In this document: one piece after another, positions 25,074 to 34,049 of the stretch | Position numbering within the stretch: the stretch's first letter is position 1 | Layout: every line of letters begins with the position of its first letter | Source of the DNA: Rhizobium sp. Q54 | Lineage (GTDB): Bacteria > Bacteroidota > Bacteroidia > Flavobacteriales > Flavobacteriaceae | Assembly (NCBI GenBank): GCA_943328505.2 | Contig: CALQAH020000023.1 | Coordinates: 1 to 34,049 of the forward strand | Reading direction: 5' to 3' | DNA length: 34,049 nt | Position numbers and translations under genes: made by a program | The notes under the pieces: model-generated | Told to the model about the DNA's origin: nothing | Database searches by the model: none | What the model saw: only the letters and a program-made list of their open reading frames with translations

Positions 25074-26432
25074 ATGGCATCTAAACCTAGTATTCCTAAA
25101 GGCACAAGAGATTTTTCTCCCATTGAAGTTTCCAAGCGTAACTATATTATTTCGATAATGAGAAATCATTTTGAAAAATTTGGATACCAACCCATTGAAA
25201 CCCCTTCTTTCGAAAACTCAGATACTTTGATGGGAAAATATGGTGAAGAAGGTGACCGATTAATTTTTAAGATATTGAATTCGGGTGATTATTTGGATAA
25301 AGTTTCTAATGATGAACTTCAATCCTCTAATTACAAACAATTAACGGGTAAAATCTCCGAAAAAGCATTGCGTTATGACTTAACCGTACCTTTTGCACGA
25401 TACGTGGTGCAACATCAAAACGAAATAGAATTTCCATTCAAGCGCTACCAAATTCAACCAGTTTGGCGTGCCGACCGACCTCAAAAAGGGAGGTTTAGAG
25501 AGTTTTACCAATGTGATGCCGATGTGGTGGGTTCCAAATCGTTATGGCAAGAAGTGGAATTGATACAATTGTATGATGCTGTTTTTACAACTCTAGATTT
25601 GCATGGCGTAACGATTAAAATAAATAACAGAAAAATATTATCAGGGATTGCCGAAGTCATTGGTGCATCGGATAAATTAATTGATTTTACAGTAGCCTTA
25701 GACAAACTCGACAAAATAGGAGAGGAAGGCGTTAAAAAAGAAATGATTGAAAAAGGAATTTCGGAATTAGCTTTAGTAAAAGTAGCGCCTTTATTCAATT
25801 TTTCAGGAACTATTCAAGAGAAAATAGACCAGTTATCGGGATTGCTTTCTACTTCGGAAGAAGGAAAAAAAGGAATAATGGAACTTCAATTCATTTGCGA
25901 TGCGGTTTCAAAATTAGGATTGCAAACCGCCATTTTAGATTTAGATGTGACCTTGGCTCGAGGATTGAATTATTATACAGGAGCTATTTTTGAAGTTGCG
26001 CCACCAAGTTCTGTAGCCATGGGTTCCATTGGAGGAGGAGGAAGGTATGATGATTTGACAGGAATATTTGGATTAAAAGACATAAGTGGGGTTGGGATTT
26101 CGTTTGGATTGGATAGAATTTATTTAGTCCTTGAAGAGCTTAATTTATTTCCTGAAACAGTTACCACCACTACACAAGTACTCTTTTTAAATCTTGGAGA
26201 AGCAGAAGCTTTTCAAGCAATGAAAGCGATTCAACAACTACGAATTCAAAATATTAAAACAGAACTTTATCCAGATATAGCCAAAATAGATAAACAATTT
26301 AAGCATGCTGAAAAACGCAAAATTCCTTTTGTGGTAAAAGAAATAGCTAATGAAATGTTTACGCTAAAAAACCTAGTTTCAGGCGAACAATCTCAAGTTG
26401 ATTTTGCTGGATTAATTCAAAAACTAAACTAA
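25074..26432 (+). CDS. hisS: Histidine-tRNA ligase
   Basis: A 452-residue class II aminoacyl-tRNA synthetase that charges tRNA-His. PKGTRDFSP is the N-terminal signature. Motif 1/2 elements include [10 protein letters not shown] and [22 protein letters not shown]. The His-specific segment [15 protein letters not shown] and motif 3 [12 protein letters not shown] follow. The C-terminal anticodon-binding domain (about 355-452) is intact. It is monocistronic in this window and ends at a bidirectional terminator at 26435-26469. Confidence 0.97.
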   Translation: MASKPSIPKGTRDFSPIEVSKRNYIISIMRNHFEKFGYQPIETPSFENSDTLMGKYGEEGDRLIFKILNSGDYLDKVSNDELQSSNYKQLTGKISEKALRYDLTVPFARYVVQHQNEIEFPFKRYQIQPVWRADRPQKGRFREFYQCDADVVGSKSLWQEVELIQLYDAVFTTLDLHGVTIKINNRKILSGIAEVIGASDKLIDFTVALDKLDKIGEEGVKKEMIEKGISELALVKVAPLFNFSGTIQEKIDQLSGLLSTSEEGKKGIMELQFICDAVSKLGLQTAILDLDVTLARGLNYYTGAIFEVAPPSSVAMGSIGGGGRYDDLTGIFGLKDISGVGISFGLDRIYLVLEELNLFPETVTTTTQVLFLNLGEAEAFQAMKAIQQLRIQNIKTELYPDIAKIDKQFKHAEKRKIPFVVKEIANEMFTLKNLVSGEQSQVDFAGLIQKLN

Positions 26433-26434
26433 AA

Positions 26435-26469
26435 AAAAGCTGTCCAAAAATAATATTCGGACAGCTTTT
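26435..26469. terminator. Bidirectional terminator between hisS and the giant surface protein gene
   Basis: AAAAGCTGTCC (26435-26445) pairs perfectly with GGACAGCTTTT (26459-26469) around a 13-base loop, with A/T runs on both sides. It serves both convergent genes. Confidence 0.88.
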
Positions 26470-26495
26470 ATGGTTAAAGATTTGGGGTCTTTAAA

Positions 26496-29400
26496 TTATC
26501 GTTTTGTAATTTTAATAGTTTTTACATCTTCACCTTGGGAAACCACAACTATGTATACACCGGTTGGGTAACTATTTCCAATTTCTTGAATAACTACTTC
26601 GTTAGCATTAACAATTCTCTGTTCCATCAACTTTCCAATCATATCATACACTTTAATGGATACATCTTGGGTATTTGTTGAATTTAAGAACATTGAAAAA
26701 TGATTGCTAAATGGGTTTGGACTTACAGATACATTATATACAACTGTTTCATTCTCTGAGTTATTTGCAGTTGTTCTGGCTATTCCTGGTGAAGTGATAG
26801 TACAACTAGTTCCAAAACTTGACCATACTCCAGTTGTAAATAAGGCCACTCTAACGTTGAAGTTAGTCGAAGCTGAATAATTTGAAAGCATGTTCAATCG
26901 GAACCAATTTAAATTGTTATCAATTACAACAATAGCATTAGTAGATAAGTTTGTTACTTCAAAACGATACGAAGTAACTCTGTCTAAACTATTTGTAGTA
27001 ACAAATGTAGATGTTATAGTTGTACCACATTGTGACGATAAGCTTGGCACTTCTGGTGCTGTAACTGTACAAGTTTCACTATATCCTGAATAGGCTCCAG
27101 TAGTTTTAACAGCAACTTCAACATTATAAGTATCACCATAATTGTATTGTGATAACATGGTTAAAGAAAACCAATGTAGGGTTCTTGTTAATTCTTGTGT
27201 GAATGCTGTTCTTTGGTTGGTTACTCTAAATTTGTAACCTGTTATTCCTGCAATACTTGTTGAAGCTATTAAAGTTCCTAATGATTGTAAAGTTACTCCA
27301 CATTGATCCAACGCTACTGATGGTGGAGCACCTGTAAATCGCAATGAAAAACGATTGTCAATTGTACCTTGAGGCAACACAATTTGAAACATTCCAGTTT
27401 TTATATTGTGATAGGTATCAGTAAGACTATCATAGATATAGATGTTTTGATTGTCATCAAAATTTTCTTTGCTATCTACCATGAATTTTACATTTCCAGC
27501 CGCACTGGTTTTTACACTTATAGGATAGATTTTATTACTATTAAAAGTACCATCACCTTGAATGATTAATTTTGTGCCATGATTCATAAAATACATGTCA
27601 TTAGGTTGTGTATCAAGATGAACAGCATCATAACCTTTATCAAGACCACTAGTCGCATAAGTACCCATAAATCCGAGTAGAATTTGTCTATGGTAATTAT
27701 TAATTGAGGTTAAACCAAGTCTTAGCTTAGGGAAAGTATTTTCACCAGGAATAGCATCTTCTTGATTTGGAAGCATAACGGATTGATTTCTAAACAAAGT
27801 ATTAGAGTCAACATGCTCTTCTTTAATAAACAATCTCTGATCATTATTAAAAGTAATCAAACCACCAGTTGCAGAACCAGCCACAAAGAATCCTTGACCT
27901 ACTGGAATATATCTTCCTGGTACTTTTGTACTTGATCCTGAACCACTAATACCTGCAGGAGTTATAGGAGCAACACCACCAATTAAGTTACGAGTTGCAT
28001 AACCTCCTTGATACTCTATAAGATTATGTGAGGTATTTGTATTATAATGTTCCCAAAAGTAAACAGTTCCAGTTGTTGATGCCGCATTTGCTGCAATAAA
28101 TGCATTTACATCAATTGCTGATGGATAAGGGTTTCCCGATAGGTTTAAATTATTAGCTGCAATAGGCGATGTTATTAATCCACTATTTGGTTTTCCAACA
28201 AACGTATGGTTTTGAGATTCAGTAACTGCGCTACTACCTTTTAAAGTATATCCTTGACCAGCAAGTAAAGCACCGTTTTGTCCAACAGCAGTCCAATTGG
28301 CATAAACACCAGATACATTTTGAAATTTGTATATCCATCGGCTACTCATTGTAATTGGAGAAGTAGCTATGCTATTATTGGATGATGTCCATAAATAATT
28401 TTGTATACTATTTGGATTTGTTCCGTCTTTCATCACACCTGCAACTGTATAGTTAGTATTGTTTGAAGTTGTATTGATTTCAGATACTGGCGAACTCCAA
28501 TAATTGTAATTAAATTTATTGGTTTGTCCTTGTTGGTCTCTTTCTAAAGAACCAGCACTTGTTACATCCAATTCACTATTTAAAGTTTGAACTAATTGCG
28601 ATTTACCAACCAAATCAATTTTACCATCTAATTTTAGGTACCAATCATTTTGGATTTTGTTATCACCATTAATTGAAACTGTTATTCCCGGATCTACAAT
28701 CATACCTAATGATGTCATATTTGATGGTTCGATAATATTGTGTTTTACTTGAACAATTGAACTTGTATTGTTTACATCTGTCAAATCCGTTCCTTTAATT
28801 TCTTTAGTAGGATCATCAACAGCAACAGCAAAAGTTCCAGTTCTTAGCGTCACGAATGGCATTGGAGCTTCTTGAACTTTAATGAATTTATGATTGTAGA
28901 TTTTCATTCCTGTTCCTGAATCAATTGCAGGTGTTGTTAAATCATCGATAATATCATCTTTATAGGCGTCCATTCTGTAATATCGCAATACATTTGTAAA
29001 AGGTAATGAGCCAATATCTTTTGGTATGATAGCACCTCTTACTTGAGAACCTGTATTTTGTATTTCTTGATAAACCATTCTTTGAAATTGGGTATTTGTA
29101 AGCGCTACATTAAAGATACGTACTTCATCAATTTTACCATTAAAGTAAAACGTACCACCGGTTGGGTTTCTTCCAATAGTTAGTAAAGTAGCATCAGCAG
29201 CAATAGCTCCTGTTAATATACTACTAGCTACTTCGGAACCATTTACAAAAAGCCTTAGTGTTGCACCATCATAAGTTGCGCCTACATGGTACCATTGGGC
29301 TTCATTCAGAGGCGTATTATAAACTACCGTCGTGCTATTAAGAATAACACTAACTCTTTTCAAATTTGTAACTCTTATTTGAAATTTATTTTGTCCAACA

Positions 29401-32400
29401 ACAATACCATATGCGTTATAACCGGATCTTAAATTAATCCAAGCCATAATAGATGCATTGGCTAATCCACCTAAAACACCAGTTCCTTCAGCATAATCGT
29501 TTCTTCCATCAAAATCTAAAAACAGTTTTCGATTTAAGTCTCTTGGAGAACCTTTTATAATATCATTAGTATCAAAAATATTTAATATACCATCTCCGTC
29601 TGAATCTCCAGTTCCATCTATTATTCCGTCATTATTAGCATCATAACTTGCATACAAACCTGTTTGTATATCATTGATACCATCATCATTTGAGTCTAAT
29701 TGTAAATAATCTGGTATACCGTTGGAGTCGCTATCTTGGGCGTAAGCTCTAGCTACCGAACCAAAATTAGCGGAATTGTCATAAAGATTTAACAAACCAT
29801 CACCTTCCGTATCCAGACCATCACCTTTACCATCACCAGTAATATCTCCATCACCATTTAATAGTCCAGATTCATCCACGTCAAATAAAGAATCATTGTC
29901 ACTATCCATATCTAAATAATTGGGAACACCGTCACCATCAGTATCAGGAAGTGAATAAGTACCAGCAGTAATTAATGCATCTATATAATCATTAATTCCA
30001 TTTGAATTCGTATCTGCCCATGTAGCAGCATTAGTTTTATCCATAGTCGATTTACCATTGCTGTAACCTTTAAATCCGGCTTCTTCAATGTCTGAAATAC
30101 CATCGTTTTCGTCATCCACGTCTAGTAAATCAGCTATTCCGTCTGCATCAGAATCAATACAGTATTGGTTAATGATTATCTGAACATCATCAATAAAGTT
30201 ACCTACCGATGAACTTCCTGATGCCGTTGGACCTGCTTGAAATGTTAAAACAATAGTCGTTTGTCCTACAGGAATACTATAGGTTCCAGAGTATGAACCC
30301 CATGAAGTGTTTCCATCTACCATAGTAACAATTGGGCTTGAAGCAATAGCATTGGCTAAATTATCTCCAAATTTTACATAAGCAGTATCTGTTCCTGATC
30401 TTCCTCTGTGTTTAATGGTCCAATTGATAGTTCCACCACCACCGTTCAAACAAAATGTTTGGTATAATATACCAGGAACATTAGCATTTAATTCTGCAAA
30501 TTGATTTCCGGCAGCTGCAGGTACAGGACCTCCACTTCCGCTACTAAATCCAGAACTCCAAATTTCGATAAAAGGTTCAGCACTTGTTTGCCAGCCCGTC
30601 ACACTACCGGTAGGTAATATTGCATAGGATGCAGCTGGAATAGGTGGAGTTTCAAAGCTACCATTTATAAACGGGTCACTAATACAACTACCACACTCTA
30701 TGGTATCTATAATTCCATCGTTATCATCATCTTGATCGGAATTATTATCAATTCCATCACCATCATTGTCAAGTACCCCCGTACCTTGTATTGCAAAAAT
30801 GTATGGGTTTTCATCGCTATCGTTGCTTACGATATTAATTTGAGCAACTCTTGTAAATACTACACTTGGATTAAAAGTTATTTGAAATGTCGTACTTGTT
30901 CCAGCGCCAAGTATAAGTGTTCCAGGATTAGCTGTTACACTAAATTCAGCTGCATTAAGGCCAGTTATTGTTGGATTAGCAATTGTTAATGAAAGGGAAC
31001 CAGTATTTAAAATAGTAAAAGTACGAGTTACGGTTGCTAGATTAATATCAGCAGGTCCAAAATCTGATCCGTCTGAGACAGAAGTTACCATGTCGCCACT
31101 TGAAATTGATAAGCCATTCCCTTGCAAATCTATTTCTCTTGTTGTCCCAGTACCTTGAATGTTAAATAGGTACGGGTTTTCATTACTGTCATTAGTTACA
31201 ATGTTTATTGTCGCTGTTCTTATCCCAACTGCGGTAGGTAAAAATGTAACGACAAAAGTTGTGCTATTAAGTGCTGCCACAGTAGCGCTTGGAGGTGTAG
31301 TAACAGTAAACTCAGAAGCGTTAAGACCTGTAAAAGTTATGGCACCAACAGTTAATGCAATATTTCCATTATTAAAGATAGTAAATGTTCTTGTTCCCGC
31401 AGTTGAACTAAAATCGGTCCAATCTGCAGTTATTGGAGTTATATCACCGTTAACAATTGATGTTGTATTACCTTGAATATCTATTTCTGGAATTATACCA
31501 AATCCTTGTATAGCAAAGTCATATGTATTTTCACTAGTATCATTATTCACAATACTGATTGTTGCAGTTCTTAAATTAATGGCACTTGGTGAAAATGTTA
31601 CTACAAAAGTTGTTGTTCCATTTGCCGAAATTGTTGCAGCCGGTGGAATAGTAACAGTAAAATCAGCAGCATTTGCACCACCAATAGTTATTGTGCCAAT
31701 AGTTAACGCGATATTTCCCGTGTTGCGAATAGTGAATGTTCTGGTTCCTGCAACGGTACTAAAATCAGTCCAGTCAGCAGTTGTTGGAGTCACATCACCA
31801 TCAGCAATACTAGTAGCATTTCCTTGAATATCAATTTCTTGTTCGATCCCTGTTCCTTGTATAGCAAAATCATACGGATTTTCATCGGTGTCATTATTTA
31901 CAATTGAAATTGTAGCCGTTCTTACACCAAGACCTATTGGGCTAAAAGTTACAGTAAATGTAGTACTAGAACCAACAGCTACGATAGCGCTTGGAAGAGT
32001 AGTAACTGAAAATTCACTGGCATTAGTCCCAGAAAATGTTATTGTTCCAACAGTAAGCAAAGCAGTACCTGTATTACGAATAGTAAATGTTCTTGTTGTT
32101 ACTACAGTGCTAAAATTGGTCCAATCTGCTGTGGTAGGAGTACTATCACCATCAACAATTGAAGTTGCATTTCCTTGAATATCTATTTCATTGAAATTAA
32201 CAGTTGCCACAACAGCCGTTCTAGTGCCTGTAGTACAACCATTATTTGTTGCATCAACATAATAAGTTGTTGTTATTGAAATAACAGGAGTAGTAAAAGC
32301 AGTACCAGTACCTAAGCTTGCACCACCACTAGCTGCCGCATACCAGTTGATAGTACCTGCGCTTGCCGTTGCTCCAAGGTTTACTGTTCCAGCACCCGTT

Positions 32401-34049
32401 CTTGAGCCAGGTGTTGCGCCTGTTATAGTTGGAACCGGAGTCACAGTTATTGTACCAGAACCAGTTGTTAGAGGACCACAACCACCAGTTAAGGTTATTG
32501 TATAATTAAATATTCCCAAAGCAGTAGGAGTACCCGATATAGTTACAACGTTGGCTACCCAGTTACCAGTAACTCCAGCAGGTAAACCAGAGAAAGTAGC
32601 TCCAGTTGCCTCCGTTGTTGCATAGGTAATATTTGTTAGAACCGTATTGACACATGTAGTCTGAGCATTTGTTCCTGCTGCAGAAGAGAGTGTAACAGTA
32701 TTGTTAGCAGTTATGGTTATTGTTTTCGTTGAAGCCACATTTCCGCATGGTGTATTTCCTGTAGCAGTAAGAGTTAAGGTTACACTACCAGCTGTAATGT
32801 CAGCTGGGCTAGGAGAATAGGTACAAGTAGTTAAAGAATTAGAATTTGTAAAAGTTCCAGTTCCACTTGAAGTCCATGTAACACCCGTTGTATTTGTAGC
32901 GCTAGATCCTGCAGTTATGTTAACAGCGCTACTACTACACGTTGTAATGGTAGTGCCAGCCACTGATGTTGCTATCGGTAGAATTGATACTGTTTTAGTA
33001 TAAGTTACATTACCACATGGAGAAATACCATAAATAGTCATTGTTAATGTTATACTGCCAGCAGTGATATCAGCAGGACTAGGATTGTAAGAACAAGTAG
33101 TTAATGAATTTGGATTCACAAAAGTTCCAGTTCCACTTGAAGTCCATGTTAATGAGGCATAATTTGCAGCTGATGCTCCTGTAGTTATATTTACCGCTCC
33201 ACTAGTTGAACATGTAGTTATTGCCGACCCTGCTGTACCTGATGGGAATGAATAAAGGTTTACATTTGCTGTATAGTTTGCTCCGCTTACAGCGTTATTA
33301 CACGATGTTCCAAGTGCAATATTAGTGATTGTAATAGTTGTTATCCCAGGGTTTAAAATAGATGAATTAAAAGAAGCTATACCAGGACTTCCTGCTGTAA
33401 ATGAGACTATTGCTGTATTTCCTGTTGCATTTGTTGCTCCTGTAAGATTGTATGTAATGGTATAACTTCCTGTTATCATAGTAGACGAACGAACTGTAAC
33501 TAGTGCAGCGGAAGATCCACATGTTATTTGAGACACAGTAGTTGGAGAAGTTAAACCAAAAATTGGACAAACCCAGCTTATGGTTACTTGTCCGTTGGCA
33601 CCATTACCAGCCGTTCTAGAACCACTCGAAGTTCTGTAAGCACCACCACCACCACCACCATTACCAGTAGCTGATGATCCATTACCTTGTGAACCGCTTC
33701 TTCCATTGGCGCCATTTCCGCCACCAGCGTTTGCTACAGCTCCAGTTGCGTTTGTTGCATCCACTCCAGGTAACAATGTGCCTGGTGAAGCACCACCACC
33801 ACCACCATAGCTTCCGTTTATACCATTTGCACCATTTCCACCTGCAGTCGTAACATCGCCAATTGAGCTTGGCGAGGCAGCACCTCCTAAGGCACCGTTA
33901 TTATTGTTACTACTGGCACTTAACCCTCCTTTTGCGACTACTAAAGATGCACCAAAAGAGGAATCAGTTCCGTTTGTTCCGGATACACCACCAGTTCCAA
34001 CAGTAATGTTATATGTTGTTCCAGGAACTACCGTTAGTAATGATTGAGC
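26496..34049 (-). CDS. Giant modular surface protein with type IX secretion sorting domain (5' partial)
   Basis: The frame is open from the window edge (34049) to the TAA at 26496, giving 2517 visible residues; the TTG at 33776 is only an internal codon. Domains in order (visible residues): Gly-rich region (1-150) with GGGGGG stretches; Ig-like modules (150-617), including a 90-residue pair; four 117-residue ASH/choice-of-anchor-D-like repeats (618-1091); thrombospondin-type-3 repeats DNDGDGIDNNSDQDDDNDG (about 1092-1120); a NGSFETP jelly-roll-like domain (1121-1295); more TSP3 repeats (1297-1498); LamG (1511-1655, FDGRNDYAEG and DGATLRLFVNGSEV); an unassigned region; two 91-residue beta modules (2248-2420); and a T9SS type A sorting tail (2437-2517, VSVSPNPFSNHF to IKITKR). 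Likely exported across the outer membrane and surface-anchored or released, as an adhesin. The signal peptide is out of view. Confidence 0.93.
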   Translation of the reverse strand, partial: AQSLLTVVPGTTYNITVGTGGVSGTNGTDSSFGASLVVAKGGLSASSNNNNGALGGAASPSSIGDVTTAGGNGANGINGSYGGGGGASPGTLLPGVDATNATGAVANAGGGNGANGRSGSQGNGSSATGNGGGGGGAYRTSSGSRTAGNGANGQVTISWVCPIFGLTSPTTVSQITCGSSAALVTVRSSTMITGSYTITYNLTGATNATGNTAIVSFTAGSPGIASFNSSILNPGITTITITNIALGTSCNNAVSGANYTANVNLYSFPSGTAGSAITTCSTSGAVNITTGASAANYASLTWTSSGTGTFVNPNSLTTCSYNPSPADITAGSITLTMTIYGISPCGNVTYTKTVSILPIATSVAGTTITTCSSSAVNITAGSSATNTTGVTWTSSGTGTFTNSNSLTTCTYSPSPADITAGSVTLTLTATGNTPCGNVASTKTITITANNTVTLSSAAGTNAQTTCVNTVLTNITYATTEATGATFSGLPAGVTGNWVANVVTISGTPTALGIFNYTITLTGGCGPLTTGSGTITVTPVPTITGATPGSRTGAGTVNLGATASAGTINWYAAASGGASLGTGTAFTTPVISITTTYYVDATNNGCTTGTRTAVVATVNFNEIDIQGNATSIVDGDSTPTTADWTNFSTVVTTRTFTIRNTGTALLTVGTITFSGTNASEFSVTTLPSAIVAVGSSTTFTVTFSPIGLGVRTATISIVNNDTDENPYDFAIQGTGIEQEIDIQGNATSIADGDVTPTTADWTDFSTVAGTRTFTIRNTGNIALTIGTITIGGANAADFTVTIPPAATISANGTTTFVVTFSPSAINLRTATISIVNNDTSENTYDFAIQGFGIIPEIDIQGNTTSIVNGDITPITADWTDFSSTAGTRTFTIFNNGNIALTVGAITFTGLNASEFTVTTPPSATVAALNSTTFVVTFLPTAVGIRTATINIVTNDSNENPYLFNIQGTGTTREIDLQGNGLSISSGDMVTSVSDGSDFGPADINLATVTRTFTILNTGSLSLTIANPTITGLNAAEFSVTANPGTLILGAGTSTTFQITFNPSVVFTRVAQINIVSNDSDENPYIFAIQGTGVLDNDGDGIDNNSDQDDDNDGIIDTIECGSCISDPFINGSFETPPIPAASYAILPTGSVTGWQTSAEPFIEIWSSGFSSGSGGPVPAAAGNQFAELNANVPGILYQTFCLNGGGGTINWTIKHRGRSGTDTAYVKFGDNLANAIASSPIVTMVDGNTSWGSYSGTYSIPVGQTTIVLTFQAGPTASGSSSVGNFIDDVQIIINQYCIDSDADGIADLLDVDDENDGISDIEEAGFKGYSNGKSTMDKTNAATWADTNSNGINDYIDALITAGTYSLPDTDGDGVPNYLDMDSDNDSLFDVDESGLLNGDGDITGDGKGDGLDTEGDGLLNLYDNSANFGSVARAYAQDSDSNGIPDYLQLDSNDDGINDIQTGLYASYDANNDGIIDGTGDSDGDGILNIFDTNDIIKGSPRDLNRKLFLDFDGRNDYAEGTGVLGGLANASIMAWINLRSGYNAYGIVVGQNKFQIRVTNLKRVSVILNSTTVVYNTPLNEAQWYHVGATYDGATLRLFVNGSEVASSILTGAIAADATLLTIGRNPTGGTFYFNGKIDEVRIFNVALTNTQFQRMVYQEIQNTGSQVRGAIIPKDIGSLPFTNVLRYYRMDAYKDDIIDDLTTPAIDSGTGMKIYNHKFIKVQEAPMPFVTLRTGTFAVAVDDPTKEIKGTDLTDVNNTSSIVQVKHNIIEPSNMTSLGMIVDPGITVSINGDNKIQNDWYLKLDGKIDLVGKSQLVQTLNSELDVTSAGSLERDQQGQTNKFNYNYWSSPVSEINTTSNNTNYTVAGVMKDGTNPNSIQNYLWTSSNNSIATSPITMSSRWIYKFQNVSGVYANWTAVGQNGALLAGQGYTLKGSSAVTESQNHTFVGKPNSGLITSPIAANNLNLSGNPYPSAIDVNAFIAANAASTTGTVYFWEHYNTNTSHNLIEYQGGYATRNLIGGVAPITPAGISGSGSSTKVPGRYIPVGQGFFVAGSATGGLITFNNDQRLFIKEEHVDSNTLFRNQSVMLPNQEDAIPGENTFPKLRLGLTSINNYHRQILLGFMGTYATSGLDKGYDAVHLDTQPNDMYFMNHGTKLIIQGDGTFNSNKIYPISVKTSAAGNVKFMVDSKENFDDNQNIYIYDSLTDTYHNIKTGMFQIVLPQGTIDNRFSLRFTGAPPSVALDQCGVTLQSLGTLIASTSIAGITGYKFRVTNQRTAFTQELTRTLHWFSLTMLSQYNYGDTYNVEVAVKTTGAYSGYSETCTVTAPEVPSLSSQCGTTITSTFVTTNSLDRVTSYRFEVTNLSTNAIVVIDNNLNWFRLNMLSNYSASTNFNVRVALFTTGVWSSFGTSCTITSPGIARTTANNSENETVVYNVSVSPNPFSNHFSMFLNSTNTQDVSIKVYDMIGKLMEQRIVNANEVVIQEIGNSYPTGVYIVVVSQGEDVKTIKITKR
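26790..27310 (-). repeat. Two 91-residue beta modules near the C-terminus
   Basis: Two copies start at CGVTLQSLG and CGTTITSTF, 91 residues apart. They share YKFRVTN/YRFEVTN, HWFSLTML/NWFRLNML and a closing CTVTAPE/CTITSPG. They precede the sorting tail and look like fibronectin-III-like spacers. Confidence 0.7.
30775..32193 (-). repeat. Four tandem repeats, period 351 bp (117 residues)
   Basis: The EIDIQGN-coding anchor recurs at 32171, 31820, 31469 and 31118, exactly 351 bases apart each time. Each unit reads RTFTIxNTG, then a NASEF-like strand, TFxVTFxP and RTATISIVNND. The fourth copy is the most diverged, with extra residues (VTSVSDGSDFGPADIN). Confidence 0.9.
32720..33259 (-). repeat. 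Two Ig-like repeats, period 270 bp (90 residues)
   Basis: A block of about 29 identical bases, starting AAAGTTCCAGTTCCACTTGA, occurs at 32851 and 33121, 270 bases apart. A second anchor (ADITAGS coding) is also offset by 270. Both units encode TWTSSGTGTF, SPADITAGS and SPCGNV/TPCGNV. Confidence 0.85.
33600..34049 (-). repeat. Gly-rich region with GGT trinucleotide runs
   Basis: Minus-strand GGT codon runs at about 33643-33660 and 33791-33807 encode poly-Gly. The surrounding sequence is Gly/Asn/Ser-rich (GGNGANG). Slippage in units of three would change length without breaking the frame. Confidence 0.65.

Noticed and set aside
31159..32178. Three similar plus-strand open frames spaced about 351 bases apart
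   Set aside because: They are antisense images of the ASH-like repeats, and their similarity only reflects the repeat period.
30775..33259. CRISPR-like periodic repetition
   Set aside because: Periods of 270 and 351 bases encode protein modules in an open frame; there are no short identical repeats with unique spacers.
33571..33776. TTG at 33776 as the start of the giant gene
   Set aside because: The same frame continues upstream without a stop to 34049, with matching Gly-rich composition, so the true start is outside the window.

Overview
The window looks like chromosome of a Flavobacterium-type bacterium (Bacteroidota, Flavobacteriia). The reasons are the low GC content, promoter-like TAnnTTTG elements with weak Shine-Dalgarno signals, the gene content (a 482-residue GAPDH, a DUF2279 protein, a type IX secretion C-terminal tail), and a hairpin element resembling the flavobacterial Flavo-1 RNA. 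I see no prophage, insertion sequence, CRISPR array, tRNA or rRNA. Most genes are housekeeping genes.

Layout. 1-3199 (+): the C-terminal part of a SurA/PpiC-like envelope chaperone, a second complete SurA-like chaperone, and a MoxR-type AAA+ ATPase. 3201-3598 (-): a small membrane-protein gene broken by frameshifts. 3620-4729 (+): an acyltransferase-3 membrane protein. 4899-7163 (+): aconitase with its own terminator. 7273-7647 (-): a small secreted protein of unknown function. 7828-9234 (+): an APC amino-acid permease, followed by a Flavo-1-like hairpin RNA and a perfect 13-bp bidirectional terminator. 9457-10905 (-): long-form GAPDH. 11063-12457 (-): a DegQ/HtrA-type protease. 12585-16670 (+): a run centred on the cell wall, made of dapF, a GNAT acetyltransferase, mltG, a DUF2279 protein and a lysozyme-fold-like protein. 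16727-19392 (-): dnaA, a low-molecular-weight tyrosine phosphatase and an RsmI-like methyltransferase. 19575-26432: a thioesterase, a YigZ protein, a HAD phosphatase, ribD, a GNAT protein, prmC, a MacB/FtsX-type permease and hisS.

The last 7.5 kb (26496-34049, minus) is one open frame that runs off the window end. It encodes at least 2517 residues of a giant modular surface protein: a Gly-rich region, Ig-like repeats, four 117-residue ASH/choice-of-anchor-D-like repeats, thrombospondin-type-3 calcium repeats, a LamG domain, and a C-terminal type IX secretion sorting domain. Its reading frame stays open upstream of the first possible start codon in the window, so the N-terminus and signal peptide lie outside.

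The most useful second looks are the broken gene at 3201-3598, the Flavo-1-like RNA, an 11-bp motif shared by the acn and gap promoter regions, a DnaA box over the dnaA promoter region, and the strictly periodic repeats of the giant surface protein. I did not find a clearly new multi-gene system.
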